From: Parasitella parasitica
Lineage: Eukaryota > Mucoromycota > Mucoromycetes > Mucorales > Mucoraceae
Direction of reading: 5' to 3'
DNA length: 64,000 bases
Assembly (NCBI GenBank): GCA_025201805.1
Contig: MU619263.1
Coordinates: 7,946 to 71,945 of the forward strand
Shown: positions 1 through 12,107 of the stretch, one piece after another
Numbering within the stretch: position 1 is the first letter of the stretch
Layout: every line of letters begins with the position of its first letter
Made by a program: the position numbers and the translations under genes
Notes under the pieces: model-generated
Database searches by the model: none
The model's input: only the letters and a program-made list of their open reading frames with translations
What the model was told of the DNA's origin: nothing

Positions 1-176
1 AAATGTTTTGGAAAGTTTTAAAAGACAGAGTCAAAAGAGGCAAGCTTAGTGATGTTGAAACTCTTACTTCTAGAGTTATTGAGGGCAGCGAAGATGTTCC
101 CATTGAGCATTTACAAAATTTTATTCAACACTCAATCGATATTTTTCCAAAATGCATTAATAAAGAAGCTATATAA
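1..176 (+). CDS. Tc1/mariner (DDE_3) transposase, C-terminal fragment cut by the window edge
   Basis: An open frame from the window start to a TAA at 174-176 encodes at least 57 residues beginning near MFWKVLKDRVKRGKLSD. Fungal Tc1-like transposases typically end with a stretch of the form FWxKVKxxVKRxxL, an Ile-Glu-Ser/Gly turn, and then I-H-S near the stop. The same order is visible here (RVIEGSEDVP, then FIQHSIDIFPKC). The catalytic DDE residues would lie upstream, outside the window, so whether the copy is intact is unknown. No frame disruption is visible in the part present. Confidence 0.6.
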   Translation, partial: MFWKVLKDRVKRGKLSDVETLTSRVIEGSEDVPIEHLQNFIQHSIDIFPKCINKEAI

Positions 177-605
177 TCACTTTTACATTTTATCAAAAAG
201 TGGTCAACTCAATTAAGTAAAAGTTGGTCAATTTATTGTGACATCCGTCACCTGACAAAGTCAGTATGCATCAATACAACTGCCATATATATTCCATGCC
301 CGCAGACAATTCAAACTTCATGCCCGAATCCATAGCAATATCATTATCCGTAGCAACATCATTTAGTATAAATACCTTAACAGTTTATAACAATAAAGAA
401 ACATCCATTTCAACTATAAATCTACTTATAGCAACCTTTCAAATATTACATTTATTTTCATAAAATTGGTCAAATTAGCTTCGAACATCTGGTCAAATTA
501 GTCTCAAATTTTTGGGCAATTTAGCCTCACAAAAATGTCCAAAACAATTCAAAAAAGTGGGCGGAGTTTTCAAAAATTCGGTAAATTGGGAGTGGAAGCA
601 CAGTA
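1..605 (+). mobile_element. 3' end of a Tc1/mariner-like transposon
   Basis: The window opens inside a transposase reading frame (ends at 176), followed by about 430 nt of non-coding DNA. This DNA carries repeated TGGTCAAnTTA-type motifs at about 201, 224, 466, 490 and 513. It ends in a GC-richer stretch (about 590-605, GGGAGTGGAAGCACAGTA) that looks like a terminal inverted repeat abutting a TA target site. The left end lies outside the window, so the inverted repeat cannot be confirmed here. Assignment to Tc1/mariner rests on the transposase C-terminus; the terminus position is inference. Confidence 0.55.
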
Positions 606-1525
606 AGCAGTGATTTTTGCTTTTTAAGCCCTGGGACTGCGAACTAACTTGCTAACTACCTAATCATTTCACAAATGTCAGATATTCTTCGTATCTTATC
701 CTTCATATCTTATATAATTGATGATTGCGCCCGCCGCTTGATTACACTCAAAACTCTCTAAATTACGCGGAGCAAGTAATAAAAACCTTTAAAAATAAAT
801 AAATATATACATCAAGCTTGCTTTAGCCCACTGTAGCTTACGGCAAAAAATTTGCTGGTTCAATTTGATCGAGGTGGGACAAAAATTGATTCTATAGACA
901 GAACGGTACAAGAACAATTGTAACCATAAACCAGGCATGGAAATGTCTAGATATTGACGTTGTGTATCGAATGAGTGAACTTATTAGTTGAGATATGCTC
1001 AACTGTGTGATAATTTTGCTTCAAAACCGTTAAAAAATTGGATAGTCAAGATTTGGATTAAATCGGCATGTCCAATAACCTATCAACTTTCTTAAAGTAT
1101 TCAGGAATGAAGATTTCCAAAAATTGTTTCAGTTTCAATGCCAGTATTGAATTTATTAACCTAGCCCGTAAGCTCCTATTTTCAACTGAGGAGGGAAACA
1201 TGGTCCCCAAGTAACTTGTATATGTCTTGATAAGTTGATAGCTAAGATGCTGTAGCATACGATTTCAAAAAGTGTTTTTATACGTAGTTTCATTTTTTTG
1301 ATTGATGCACGTAATCTACATTGTATAAATACCTAACCTTTAATATAAGCGTTGCCCGTTCATTTTAACCCTACAAATTAATTTATTATAGTTTTAGTGG
1401 GAATTATTAGAGAGGCTTGAAAGACGTAATGAAATAAGAAGGGGTTAAATGTTGATGCATTAAAGTAGTGTATCATTAGAGACGGATGGTGAAATAAACA
1501 AAGGAATAGAACGTTAAGAAAAATG
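606..1525. other. Intergenic, no gene recognised
   Basis: AT-rich sequence between the transposon end and the 3' end of CYP51. A 66-codon open frame on the minus strand (1058-1258) resembles nothing I know and has no supporting signals, so I leave it unannotated. No tRNA or repeat array was seen. Confidence 0.5.
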
Positions 1526-3332
1526 TTACTCCCTCCAGGTGTACTTAATATTTGCAGGCTTTTCAGGAACAACAACCATAGAAGTATAATCCGGCTTAGG
1601 GACAGCTTTTCCTTCCAACTCGATATCAAACATACGGATCATTGTGGCAATAATAGTTTTGATTTGAAGATAGCCGAAAGTTTCACCAATACAACGATGA
1701 CGACCAGCACCAAATGGTAAAAAGGGGTTCTTTGAAGAGATACCAACAGCACCAAACCCATAATCTACGTCAGCATCGTCACCAGCCTCCATATTGTGGA
1801 CTGGATCATCTAAGTCAATCCAACGCATCGGATTATACTTGAGCGGATCTTTGAAATAAGTGGAATCTACTTGAGTGACACCAGGGACAGCACAAAGGAA
1901 GTTACCCTTAGGAATATCATGTCCTGTTTTTTCAAAAGTCACCTTTTCAGCAATCACCTTTCTCATCATTTGAAAAATGGGCGGATGAAGACGTAAAGTT
2001 TCACGAACACAGTTCTCCAACAAGGTTAGTTCCTTGACATTGTCAAAAGTCAGGTCAGTCTTGAGTGAGCCCAATTTTTGAATCTGTTCTTCGCGCAATG
2101 CACGGATGAGATCAGGACGAGCAGCCAGTTCGAGAAGAGTCCATGCTGTCGTCGTAGCAGAGGTATGTTGGCCGCCGAACAAGACGGCAATCATCATACC
2201 GGCAATATGCTTATCGGGAACTGGAGTACCATCTTTGTATGAGGAGTCCATTAAAGCTTGAAGTAAATCGGCATTGGTCTACATATCATTTTAATTAGCT
2301 TCTTCAGCATCACCTATCTCTCATACGCAATTCTTACATTGTCATTTTCAGCTTTTCTGCGTTGAATGATGCTAGAATAAAGCTCTGCCATTTTTCTGCA
2401 AGCTTCATCACGTCTACGGTACGAAGGGAGGGGCAAGTTGGAAAAAATAAAGTTGATGGGCTGGAAACCTTGATCAAGATCGTAATATAATTGTGCGACA
2501 TTTCCATCCAATCCAGCACGAATTTCTTTGCCCATCAAACAGCGAGAAGCTGTACAAATAATCAAAGAACCAAATGTATGATAGGCATCAAATGTACCAG
2601 AGGGCTTCTCAAAAACCTTGAAGAATTCAGTTACTTCATCCACAATCATGGGCACATGCTGACGGAAACATTCTGTATTCAAACCAGCCTTGATAAATCT
2701 ATAGTGTACATTAAAAATGGCTGCTACTAATTTTTTTTCTTTTTCTTTTTTTTTTTTATATGTCAACTGATATTCACCTCTTTTGCTCCAAAAATACACT
2801 GTGAGGAGCATCGTATACAACCTCACGACCAAATACATATTTGGTCATGTCATTGTAAGCTTCAGCAGCGGAAGATAAGTTTTGCTTGGAGTTGAAGACA
2901 AATTGATTCCCATCGGCACCGAGAAGAACGGTAACTTTTTTACCAACCATCTTGAAGGTGAAAACATCTCCATACTTTTTTTGACAGTTTTGCAAGAATT
3001 GAATCGGATTTCTAGAAAGAATTTGCACGCGTATTCCTTTAGATCAACCATCAATTTTTCAACACAGGAAACACACTTACATTCCAAATTCGATAGCATT
3101 ACCCATAAATGGTATCCATGAAAAAACAACAGGAGGTTGCTTAGGATTCTTGGGGCCAAGCTATATTTACAAACGTGTTGAGTATTCTACATTTTCATCC
3201 TTTTTGACTTTGCATCCTTACCAATTGATTTACAATATCAAGTACGATATAAACTACCAAAAAAAGGAAGGCATATAGAATAACACTTGAAAGAGAGGGG
3301 AGTGAGGTGACCAAGGTCGACAATACAGCCAT
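1526..3332 (-). CDS. ERG11: Lanosterol 14-alpha-demethylase, cytochrome P450 family 51 (CYP51)
   Basis: Removes the 14-alpha methyl group of lanosterol/eburicol in ergosterol synthesis; an ER-membrane P450 and the azole target. Five exons: 3332-3222, 3160-3081, 3011-2778, 2698-2338 and 2278-1526, giving 512 aa, the usual family length. Visible parts are an N-terminal membrane segment (residues about 8-35), the B-C region ending VVYDAPHSVFLEQKRF (about residue 130), the I-helix GGQHTSATTTAW, the ExxR helix ENCVRETLRLHPP, and the heme loop FLPFGAGRHRCIGE with its Cys ligand. Introns are GT-AG and about 50-80 nt. Mucorales usually carry two CYP51 paralogues (F1 and the azole-tolerant F5). This copy keeps Tyr in VVYDAP, the residue reported as Phe in F5, so it looks F1-like; that subclass call is inference. 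Confidence 0.93.
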
Positions 3333-3513
3333 TTTATTAAAGATAGATGCTCAAGGAAAAGAAGAAAAGGAAAATACTATATAAAGAATCTTTATTTTAT
3401 TACAACATCTATCATGTTTATTGAGAGTCACTTGGTGTAACAATATTCGGGTCTTGTTGCAGAATGTTTGCATCCAAATCAGTCTGCCCAAATTTGTAAA
3501 CATTTCATTACAC

Positions 3514-5688
3514 TCATAGCGGATCCATGGATTCATATTCCAAAGATTTCTTCATGTAAAAGCACATGTACCTGAATCATTAAATAGATTAAAATCCAGC
3601 TGTATATCATAATTGATCTGATCCAACAACTTACGCTTTGCTATCAAGCACATCTTTTTGATACGCCACTGTTACATTGTGGTCGTCAAATCGAAACCAC
3701 TACATAACGGTACGCCTGATAAGAGCTAGTTATATAGTACTTCTATCAGTATATTACCTCGTTTCTATGTTTGGCATACATGGTATAGTGGCCAGTGTCC
3801 ATTTTGCCTTGATGATTTACGACTGAAAATAACGTATACACATTATCCCTGCATTTTTAACCTTTTTGTTAACCTATTTTTGCGTTCCCTCATGCACGCA
3901 ACAACTTACACATCCTTCCTTTTGCTGCTTGTATAAGGCGTAAGGTCAAGTTCTGCTGGAAATTTAATTTTGGTCTCGATTTTACTTGTAGATGTTGTAC
4001 CATGCTCAAAGCGTTTTAATTGAATGCTTAGAACAGGTGGTATGCGTTTAATGGATAGCTGCTTTGTGGCTTCCTGAAATGTGTTTCCACATTTACTGCA
4101 GCTATATTCATTCGTCCCTAGTTTCTCTGGTTGTGTGTATCGGTCTAAGCAATCTAAAAGTGTATTTCCTTGTTTGGCTCGAACTGAATCATCAGTGCTT
4201 ATCCTTCTTCCATTTTTATCCGTTACGGTATGGGTATTGTTTCCACCCAGCAATTTACTATTGTGAGCAGTACTAGCAGCGGCAGGAACAGATGAAGACG
4301 GTTGCCTTTTCTTCTTTTCTACAGGCCTTAGCCCTAAACTAATGTCCAACATTGGATCGCATGTTGTTGTTACATTTCTACATCGCAGACATGTCACATT
4401 GGACTGCAACAATCCTGCAAATGTCGTGTGAATGATACATTCGCAATTGGACAGTTTTTGCTCATCACATCCAGCATGAATATTATTCAACGCACTGATA
4501 AAGAACTCATGTGCATCTTGTTGAGCATATCCAGCCAATTCCTTCAAACTCATCCACATGGACTGTAAAAATCGACAAGGTCCGTACGGTTTTTTGTCGT
4601 CAGAATAAAACTGTCGCTCTCTCTATCAGTATGCGCATACCGTCAAATCATCAGCTTTACGTTGATTTACCTGTGCAAATAGATCATCCATCTCACAACA
4701 CATGCAAAACTGCTTATGACAGTTTTTAGGGTTATGCCGATCGCTTAAAAAATATGCTTTCAAAAGTGGATTATGCACCAAACTCTGCAAAATGACATTC
4801 ATGAAGCACGTATTTCCCATGTTACATAGTCCACGAATGCCTTGACAGGAGGATATAGCCGAATTATTTATAATGGTGGTGATATCTTGACCGCTAGGCT
4901 CCCAAACTGTATACTGGATACGCTGCTTCTTTTTCCTAGACTCTAGGTTTTGTTGAAATTTTTGATTCTTCAATTATATTTATATTCTACTTACTTGATA
5001 CAAGTTCAACTCGTACAATCTTCTCGTCTATTTCAACATCATATATGTAATCGTTGCATTCACTACAAAATAGCGCATGTCGATCAAAGTCCATTGCTAA
5101 GGATACGTAGAATGAAAAATGAGTGGAGAAAAACATTATCCTGATGTTTGTACAATTTACCAAAAGTGTGCTTCTTGTCTTTTTGATGATCTTTTATGTG
5201 CCCTTTACGCCAACAGCCTATGTATACACAGTGTAGGCAAGCATGCAGACGCGATAATGGATCTAAACATGTAGTGCATTGAGGTAACGGCAGCTGTAAA
5301 GCAGAAATAATGAGCTCATGCAGCCACAAAAACCAGTTAATACTATGGATACCTCTTTTAATGGCTTCCTTCTCTTTCCATCGCTGGTATACTTGATTTT
5401 TCTGCTCTTATGCCATATGATAGAGTATTGAACTAAGGAGCGATAATTTTCCAAGACAACGGCATCTTGGTTTCCATCGTTTTCCTTGATCTTTCGCTTT
5501 AATTTTACAATGTGAGGACAAGCACCTGATTGAATGAGCTGGTGAGGCCTATAGAAGTCGGATGGATTATCGGGTGAATATAAAACATCGTAAATTGTTT
5601 TTTGGTCTGTAGAATCCGTTGGTTGAAACGGGGATGGTGGTGATAAAGGAGACAATGGTGAGCCAGGTGGCTGTAAGTTGTTTGACAT
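3514..5688 (-). CDS. UBP8: Ubiquitin carboxyl-terminal hydrolase, Ubp8/USP22 type (SAGA deubiquitinase)
   Basis: Removes ubiquitin from histone H2B as the catalytic subunit of the SAGA deubiquitinating module in the nucleus. Eight exons: 5688-5353, 5293-5161, 5096-4995, 4942-4671, 4610-3910, 3848-3758, 3699-3635 and 3571-3514, giving 585 aa. A ZnF-UBP domain (PQCTTCLDPLSRLHACLHC, then GCWRKGHIKDH) precedes the peptidase. The Cys box is GLCNMGNTCFMNVILQSL. A second landmark is GYAQQDAHEFF, and the His box is GHYTMYAKHRNE followed by WFRFDD. Paired CxxC motifs of the finger subdomain (CLRCRNV, CSKCGNTF) are present. The C-terminus FYMKKSLEYE matches the USP22/Ubp8 ending. Start chosen at the first ATG (5688) of the open exon. 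A Ser/Thr-rich insert near SSSVPAAAS is unlikely to be conserved. Confidence 0.92.
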
Positions 5689-6153
5689 GTACAATATGTT
5701 TTCAGAAAAAGAGGATAATACAAAGAAATTTGTGCTTGATCAACGAGGCAAAAAAACAACAAGGAAAGTAGGGTGAGCTTGTTTCCCGTGAAAAATAGGA
5801 CTGGGCTTGTCCTGCAATTTCTTTTACAGCTTTACACAAACTACATAATTCCGTTATCCTGACAATGGACACTACATTTATACTCTTTTTTTTTATGAAT
5901 GTAACACATGAAAAGGCTGCTCATCTACTGAAGCTCTTTTTCTACTAAAATCGCCATCATAAAACTGGTCATCAATCATATCCAAACTAAAATGTCTATA
6001 TCAAATGCAACCACATTTAAATAGTTTCTTTCAGTTATTTATAGCTACGACAAGAGAAATCAGACTTTAATAACTACATCAAGACGACTATAGTATAGCA
6101 CGGTTAGTTTTAGATGTTTCTAAAAAAAAAAAAAAAAAGAAATCATAAAAAAA

Positions 6154-6193
<40 letters not shown>

Positions 6194-7726
6194 GCAGGCA
6201 TTAGAGAATTTCAGGAGCAACTGGTTTGAATTGAGGAGAACAATTAAATTTGGTCGATTGAGTTATGTATTTTTTAGTGTCGATAATTAAGGATGATCTT
6301 CTCGATCTTGATTTAAGTTTACCTTCCAGGTGATCAGACATTCGGTCTTCAAGACATTTTCACACTAGTAAACATCGCACGTACCAACATATAGGTAAAG
6401 CTCGATGATATGTGCGTATTAAGCATACAAACTTGAGTCTTCTTTATTGAGAATTATTATTTGTGATTTGTTTATTGTATTTGTTGTTGAAACATATTTA
6501 GATGGGGTACAAAGAAGCTTTGTTTCAATCTCAGGAAAGGATCCCAACACAATGTATTGCCACTCTCCATATCAGCATTATTTCTCTCGTATAAGCAAGT
6601 ACAAGGGTGTCAACGGCACTCTTTATCACTGTTAGTATTGTCATTCAGAGGTAGTTTGGGCCATGTAGCATGTAGGATATCGAACGCATTTCCGTTTAAC
6701 TTACATAGCATGTATTTATGCACTATTGCATGACCAGCAGGAACGAGTACCACAATAAACCAACAACAACAAAACCAACAACAACAATCGGATCATTACA
6801 TAAAGATAAAAAAAAAAATACTTTCTTGATATTATGAGTGATACGGCAATTACTCAAAAACGCCCTCGAAACTATATTATATAAAGGCGATATATCTGAT
6901 TTGAGAACGGACCTTGTAGTCATGGGATGATTGATTTGATAAATTTCAGGGCAATCATTATACTACCTATTTGCTTTCGTTGCCTACTTACAAGATGCAT
7001 TTTCCTTTCCAGAGAGACAAAGAGTGAGCTCGCACTGATAGATAGCTTGCATTGACTGATTTTACAACTTGGTCGTTGATGCTAGTTCCGTTTTTCTCGT
7101 CTCTGTTGGATTAAATTCTAACATGGCCCCTCAATCTTGTTTGTCTAACCCATTGCACAAGTGACGTAGACTTTTGTTGACATTTTATGCAAATAAAACA
7201 AGGTTGTTATCATTGATAGCTTGTTGGAAAAATGGTAAGAATGAAGTGACAGTTGGATCAGAATGGCGCGAAAAGATACACAATGTCAATGTCATGCTTC
7301 CCTTTTTTTCTTTCTTTTGCAAGATATGTGCCAACGATAAACTCATGGAAGTGGCCCTGGATCGGATGAATGGCCTAGTCACGTTTTCATAAATTTACTA
7401 TCAAAAAGGTCCCTTTTTTTTCCTTTTGGCTACTACACCCCATATTTTTTTCCCTTTCTTCAATCTTTCTCTTCCTCTTTAACCTTCTTTTTATTTTAAT
7501 TAAAGAACAATCAAGAATCTCCATCCTGTTACTGTATTTCTGTTGGAAACAACTTGGTCAAACTGCAAATAATACCCACAACATAAAAAAATGGATAGAA
7601 ATCCAGTCTTACAAGGCAAGTATACATACTGCTGGCTTTTTCTTTTTAGAGATGAAATAAAATAAATAAAGGGGCGAAGGGGTGGTGGAGGAGTAATAAA
7701 TTATAAGTTATATGACTATATGAAAA
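5689..7726. other. Intergenic, no gene recognised
   Basis: About 2 kb between divergently oriented UBP8 and the SWIB gene. It contains A-rich tracts (6122-6138 and 6157-6190) and a pyrimidine-rich stretch at about 7411-7500 that could be the promoter/5' UTR of the SWIB gene. Open frames here are under 75 codons, AT-rich and unrecognised. A short upstream frame begins with ATG at 7591 and stops before the SWIB start; it is a possible uORF only. Confidence 0.4.
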
Positions 7727-9176
7727 ATGTTGGAAATTAATCATATTATTTGTGATGCAGATTTGCATGCCTTTCATAGCACATCAGCGGCGCCAAATGC
7801 TGATTATCAGACTAGCAAAATGGCAATGCCAGATCAAGACAACAGAATCATGTTCTCCATGCCACCAAATACCAATGCAAACAGCAGTACAACAGATACC
7901 CAAACTACTTCTTTTCTTGATGGATTAGATTTTGGATTTGATGCGAGGCTTTATCAACAGCAGCATTCAATGCCTACGCATCACCAGCAGCAGCAACAAC
8001 AGCATTCCATGTCTATTCATCAGCATGACCATCAACAAGGTTTATACTCGCCTAGTCAGTTTTATCAGTTGAGTCCTCAACAGCAGCATATGCAACAATT
8101 GCAGCAACAACAGTATATGCCTGTTTATCAGCAGCACCCTCCTCCTCAACAACAGCACCCGCATCATCAGCAACAATTACTTAATAGCAATCAAAATAAT
8201 AGTCAAATTTTACTTCAAAGATACAACAGTAATGGAAGTACCACAAGTAGTACAAACTCACAACCGTCTTATCTATCTAATTATAGTCCAATGGCGCATT
8301 ATAACATACCACTTCAAAATCCAAATGATGGCAATTTGAACAAGATGTTGTATGCTCAGCACCATCATCAACAACAGCAGCAACATTTACAGCAATTGCA
8401 GCAACCTCATAATTTACAAATGAACAAAAAGCGTAAATCAACCACCAACAGTGCTGATTTATTGGAGGATCATTTATTACATCAACAAGTAGGCGGTGCT
8501 ATCCAAAAGAAAAAGACTAAAGCTAAAAAGAAAAAGACGCCCAAGATTGTTGATCCTAATGCACCACCCAAGCCAAAAAGAAAAACCGGATTAAATAAAC
8601 CGCTGATCTTAAGCCCAGCATTATCTGAACTTATGGATGGAGAAAAAGAGGTAAAAAATATATATATATATCAAGGGACACAAACAAGCACACAATATTC
8701 AACAACTATTACAGCTCTCTAGACCCGAATTAGTCCAAAAGTTATGGAAGTACATAAAAGACAATGATCTCCAAGATCCTGCAGACAGAAGATTTATCCT
8801 TTGTGATGACAAGCTTAAAAAAATATTTGATCAGGATCGTATAAATAGTTTTGGTATGAACAAGGATTTATCAGCTCATTTGACGAAAAAAGAAGAGCCT
8901 GCGATTAAGCAAGAGCCAGATAGCATTGAACAGCAAACAGATACCGCTGTCTATACAGAAACAGACCAAGATAACAAAAACTTAAATACTGCATCATCAG
9001 CCACTGCTACTACTTCCACGACCATCTCCACAACAGCAACCGAGGATGTTGCTACCATGGCTGTTGCTTCAAATGAAAATACAAACACTACGCCTCTTCT
9101 TCTTCAACAAGAAGCAACACCATCAGAGGATGCTATTGTCACTCCAAAAGAAGAAGAGTTTTTATTGAATTTATAA
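7727..9176 (+). CDS. SWIB/MDM2-domain protein (Uaf30/Tri1-like) with Gln-rich N-terminus
   Basis: Probably a nuclear factor: SWIB domains occur in Uaf30 (RNA polymerase I upstream factor), Tri1 and SWI/SNF subunits. Two exons, 7727-8650 and 8715-9176, give 461 aa. The SWIB domain (about residues 291-360) spans the intron: PLILSPALSELMDGEKE, then LSRPELVQKLWKYIKDNDLQ, DPADRRFILCDDKLKKIF and FGMNKDLSAHL. Before it lie a basic, Lys/Pro-rich segment (KKKTKAKKKKTPKI) and about 230 residues rich in Gln and His (QQQ and HHQ runs), a low-complexity trans-regulatory type sequence. The first residues (LEINHIICDADL) vaguely resemble the start of a DEK_C domain, which often precedes SWIB in this family, but the rest of it is absent. 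The start is uncertain; a later in-frame ATG lies at about 7820. Confidence 0.85.
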
Positions 9177-9568
9177 TTTGCCTCTCCCCCCCCCCCCTTT
9201 TTTTTTTTCACTATTACGCCCCTCGCTTGCCTCCTCTCTTTCTCCTTTATGAGACTCCTTGTTTATTTTTTTTAACTGAAAAAAATAATGTATACATGTA
9301 TACAATATTCCAACATTTCTTCATGGTAAATATTAAAAATTCGTAATGTTTTTCTTCAATTTTGTATCACATGAAAGAAAATTGAGGGAAAAAGATTTAC
9401 CAAAGGAAATACGCACACTCGTACAAACATATACGCACAAATACATGAATTCTTATACATCACACGTACAAAAAAATAATAAAAAAGTTCCTTTATCAAA
9501 AAAATAAATAAATTGAAAGTATCACAAAAAAAAATATTTGAGTGTAACATCGGGATGACCATTACAAG
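9177..9568. other. Convergent 3' intergenic region
   Basis: Between the stop codons of the SWIB gene (+) and the fasciclin gene (-). It contains abutting homopolymers (a C run, then a T run, about 9187-9209) and AT-rich sequence expected of two 3' UTRs. No gene seen. Confidence 0.5.
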
Positions 9569-10153
9569 TTAATTCTGTAGTTTCGTAGGACGCAGCAGAT
9601 GATTTATTTTATAGGCAATGCCATTCACGGCTTCAACAGCGTTGATGTCAACCATAGCATGATCATTCAACATGATTTTCTTGGAAAAGTAGTGGTATTT
9701 GACTTTAATTGTTTCATCTTTGAGCATTGTTTGGAGTGGCGAATGCAATCTCTTTAGTGTATCAGCATCGATTTTATTGTTAGGGATTATGTGGTTTCGC
9801 AGGAATTCATCTAAATGATCTCGAGTGTACATATCTAGTTCATTGCGAAACGCTGAATTTACAGGGCAGAACATTGTAAATTGGTTATCCTGCGCATTGT
9901 CTGTGTTATTCACCAATTTAAAGATGTCATCAATTTGTGTAAGCACATCCATGAATGTAGATAATGCTGGGTCTGGCGCCAACTTGTCAAACAAAGACTG
10001 CTGCGAACAGGCAGTTTTGTAGTCGGGTGCATTGGGCTCGTATAAAAGTTGCTGCTGTTGCGACATGCCAAGAAGAACAGACAATAATACGAATAGCGCT
10101 ATAATCTGCATATTAATGAACGAAAAAAAGGGAAGCGAAGATTTTCGATACAT
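9569..10153 (-). CDS. Secreted fasciclin (FAS1) domain protein
   Basis: A single-exon gene of 194 aa. FAS1 domains mediate cell-surface adhesion and wall association. The N-terminus has basic residues (MYRKSS) followed by a hydrophobic core (IIALFVLLSVLLGM), consistent with a signal peptide. The start could instead be an internal Met at the head of that core. One FAS1 domain fills the rest: the opening segment SLFDKLAPDPALSTFMDVL, the H1-type box FTMFCPVNSAFR, the middle LDEFLRNHIIPNNKI and the closing box VNGIAYKINHLLRP. No GPI signal or second domain is visible, so it is probably soluble. It is divergently transcribed from the Ste12-like gene across 242 nt. Confidence 0.85.
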   Translation of the reverse strand: MYRKSSLPFFSFINMQIIALFVLLSVLLGMSQQQQLLYEPNAPDYKTACSQQSLFDKLAPDPALSTFMDVLTQIDDIFKLVNNTDNAQDNQFTMFCPVNSAFRNELDMYTRDHLDEFLRNHIIPNNKIDADTLKRLHSPLQTMLKDETIKVKYHYFSKKIMLNDHAMVDINAVEAVNGIAYKINHLLRPTKLQN

Positions 10154-10395
10154 TTTCACTTTAGTCTGCAAGAGAAACAAAGACTAAATGATATCATTGG
10201 CCAAAACAGAATCTGATACTGTAACACACACACCCCTCAAAGTGTTTGATGGAACTCGGAAGCTACATCAAATAAGCCCGTGACTCAAAAGGGTTCTTAT
10301 AAACAATAATCAAATAAGCTTATAACATGTAAAAAAACGACGCCAGATGCTATATTAGTTTTTCTTTTTCTTTCTTGTATTTCCCTCAATTAAAA

Positions 10396-12075
10396 ATGTC
10401 TGAAACTATGGCTCCAACAAGCGAAAACGTCGAAAATCGACTGGTTTTGATAGATCAGCTCAAAAATTTTCTGGTGTCAGCGCCTGACCATCAATCAGAA
10501 CCTATCAAAAGACATGATTTGCCCTCTGGCGAATGTATTTCTTGCGTAAAATGGCAAGATAAATTCTATATCTCGGGAACCGACATAGTAAGATGTCTAA
10601 CCTTTCGCTTCCAAGCCTTCGGAAGACCAGTTGAAAACCAAAAGAAGTTTGAAGAAGGCGTCTTTAGTGATCTGAGGAATCTGAAGCCTGGGACTGATGC
10701 TATTCTGGAGGAACCCAAATCTGCCTTTCTGGATCTGCTGTTCAAGAACAACTGCATTCGCACACAAAAAAAACAAAAAGTATTCCACTGGTATTCTGTT
10801 CCTCACGATAGGTTATTTTTAGATGCTTTGGAGAGAGATCTGAAACGTGAAAAAATGGGTGTGGAACCAACTTCAAGGGCTGTGGCACATCCCGCTGTTT
10901 CCATTAATTTGGATACGACTCAAGCCATGTTTGATGAATTTCGCAAAACTGTCTTGTGTGAGCTCAACCTGGACGCCATGTACCATCATCAACACCAGAA
11001 CCAACAGCAACAGGCATCAAGTACTGATAACAGTGTTACATCAGATACTGACTCTCAATACGCCCCCTCTTCCTTGGCTATATCATCACGTGAAGGTGAT
11101 CTTCAAAAGGCTTCTTCTACTATATTCGGCCAATTCTCTTTGTTCGAAGGTTCACCTACATACAAACAACGTAGACGTCGTGTAACTCAAAATGAACAAA
11201 CAACCCTGGAGGACACCATCAAAGTAAGAAGACGATCTAATGCTTCATCATCAGCTTCATCATCATCGCCCACTTCGCCTACGTCTTATACTTCTGCAAC
11301 AAGGAAGCAACTTAGCAAACAGCTCGTCGTCAAGGAAGAATATGCAAACAATAATGGTGCTGTTGCCTCTAGCACGCGTCACTTTGAATGTCCATTATCA
11401 TCTTGTGGTAAAATTTTTAAACGTTTGGAACATATGAAGCGTCATCTGCGAACACATACCATGGAGCGTCCTTACATGTGTGATCTTTGCGGTAAACGCT
11501 TTTCTCGATCTGACAACTTGGCTCAGCACAAAAAGACTCACAAGCGTAACAAGTCGTTCCAGAATCACCAGCAGCAGCAACTACAACAGCACCGTCGCCA
11601 TCATAAAAATGATGAAGCGATGGAAGACGAGGATGATGACGATGAAGAGGATGACGGCGATGACGATAATGATGATGATTACATTGAAAAGCAAACTCTT
11701 GTCAAGCCTGAATATGTCAGTGGTAGTCATGGTAACATCGGTGGTGGCCGAATCAATGGTTCATTAGCAAGACGTCGCATAAATCATAAAGTTAAAAGTG
11801 ATACAAAACCTTATTCACTTTCCATTGCTGTTAACCCATCATTGAGAATAACCACAGCATCCAGGGGTCGTGTAACAGCTCGCTCTCGTAGCTATGATAA
11901 CCGTAGCAGGGCAACAAGATCAAATCATCGTCAATCATCTTACAGGCATGACTCCACATTAGATACTCAAGTCATGTATGAATCTGAAGACTGGTCAAAT
12001 CAGTTTGAAGATGTTGAGTGTGTGAAAACTATCTTATCGCCAACGTTAGGTCAACAACAAACACAACAGCAACAG

Positions 12076-12107
<32 letters not shown>

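Noticed and set aside
1058-1258. 66-codon minus-strand open frame
   Set aside because: No recognisable family, no splice or promoter context; insufficient to call a gene.
7591-7726. Possible upstream coding exon of the SWIB gene (ATG at 7591 with a GC-AG donor AAG|GCAAGT)
   Set aside because: All AG acceptors before 7727 lead to a stop or the wrong frame, so it cannot be joined; kept only as a possible uORF.
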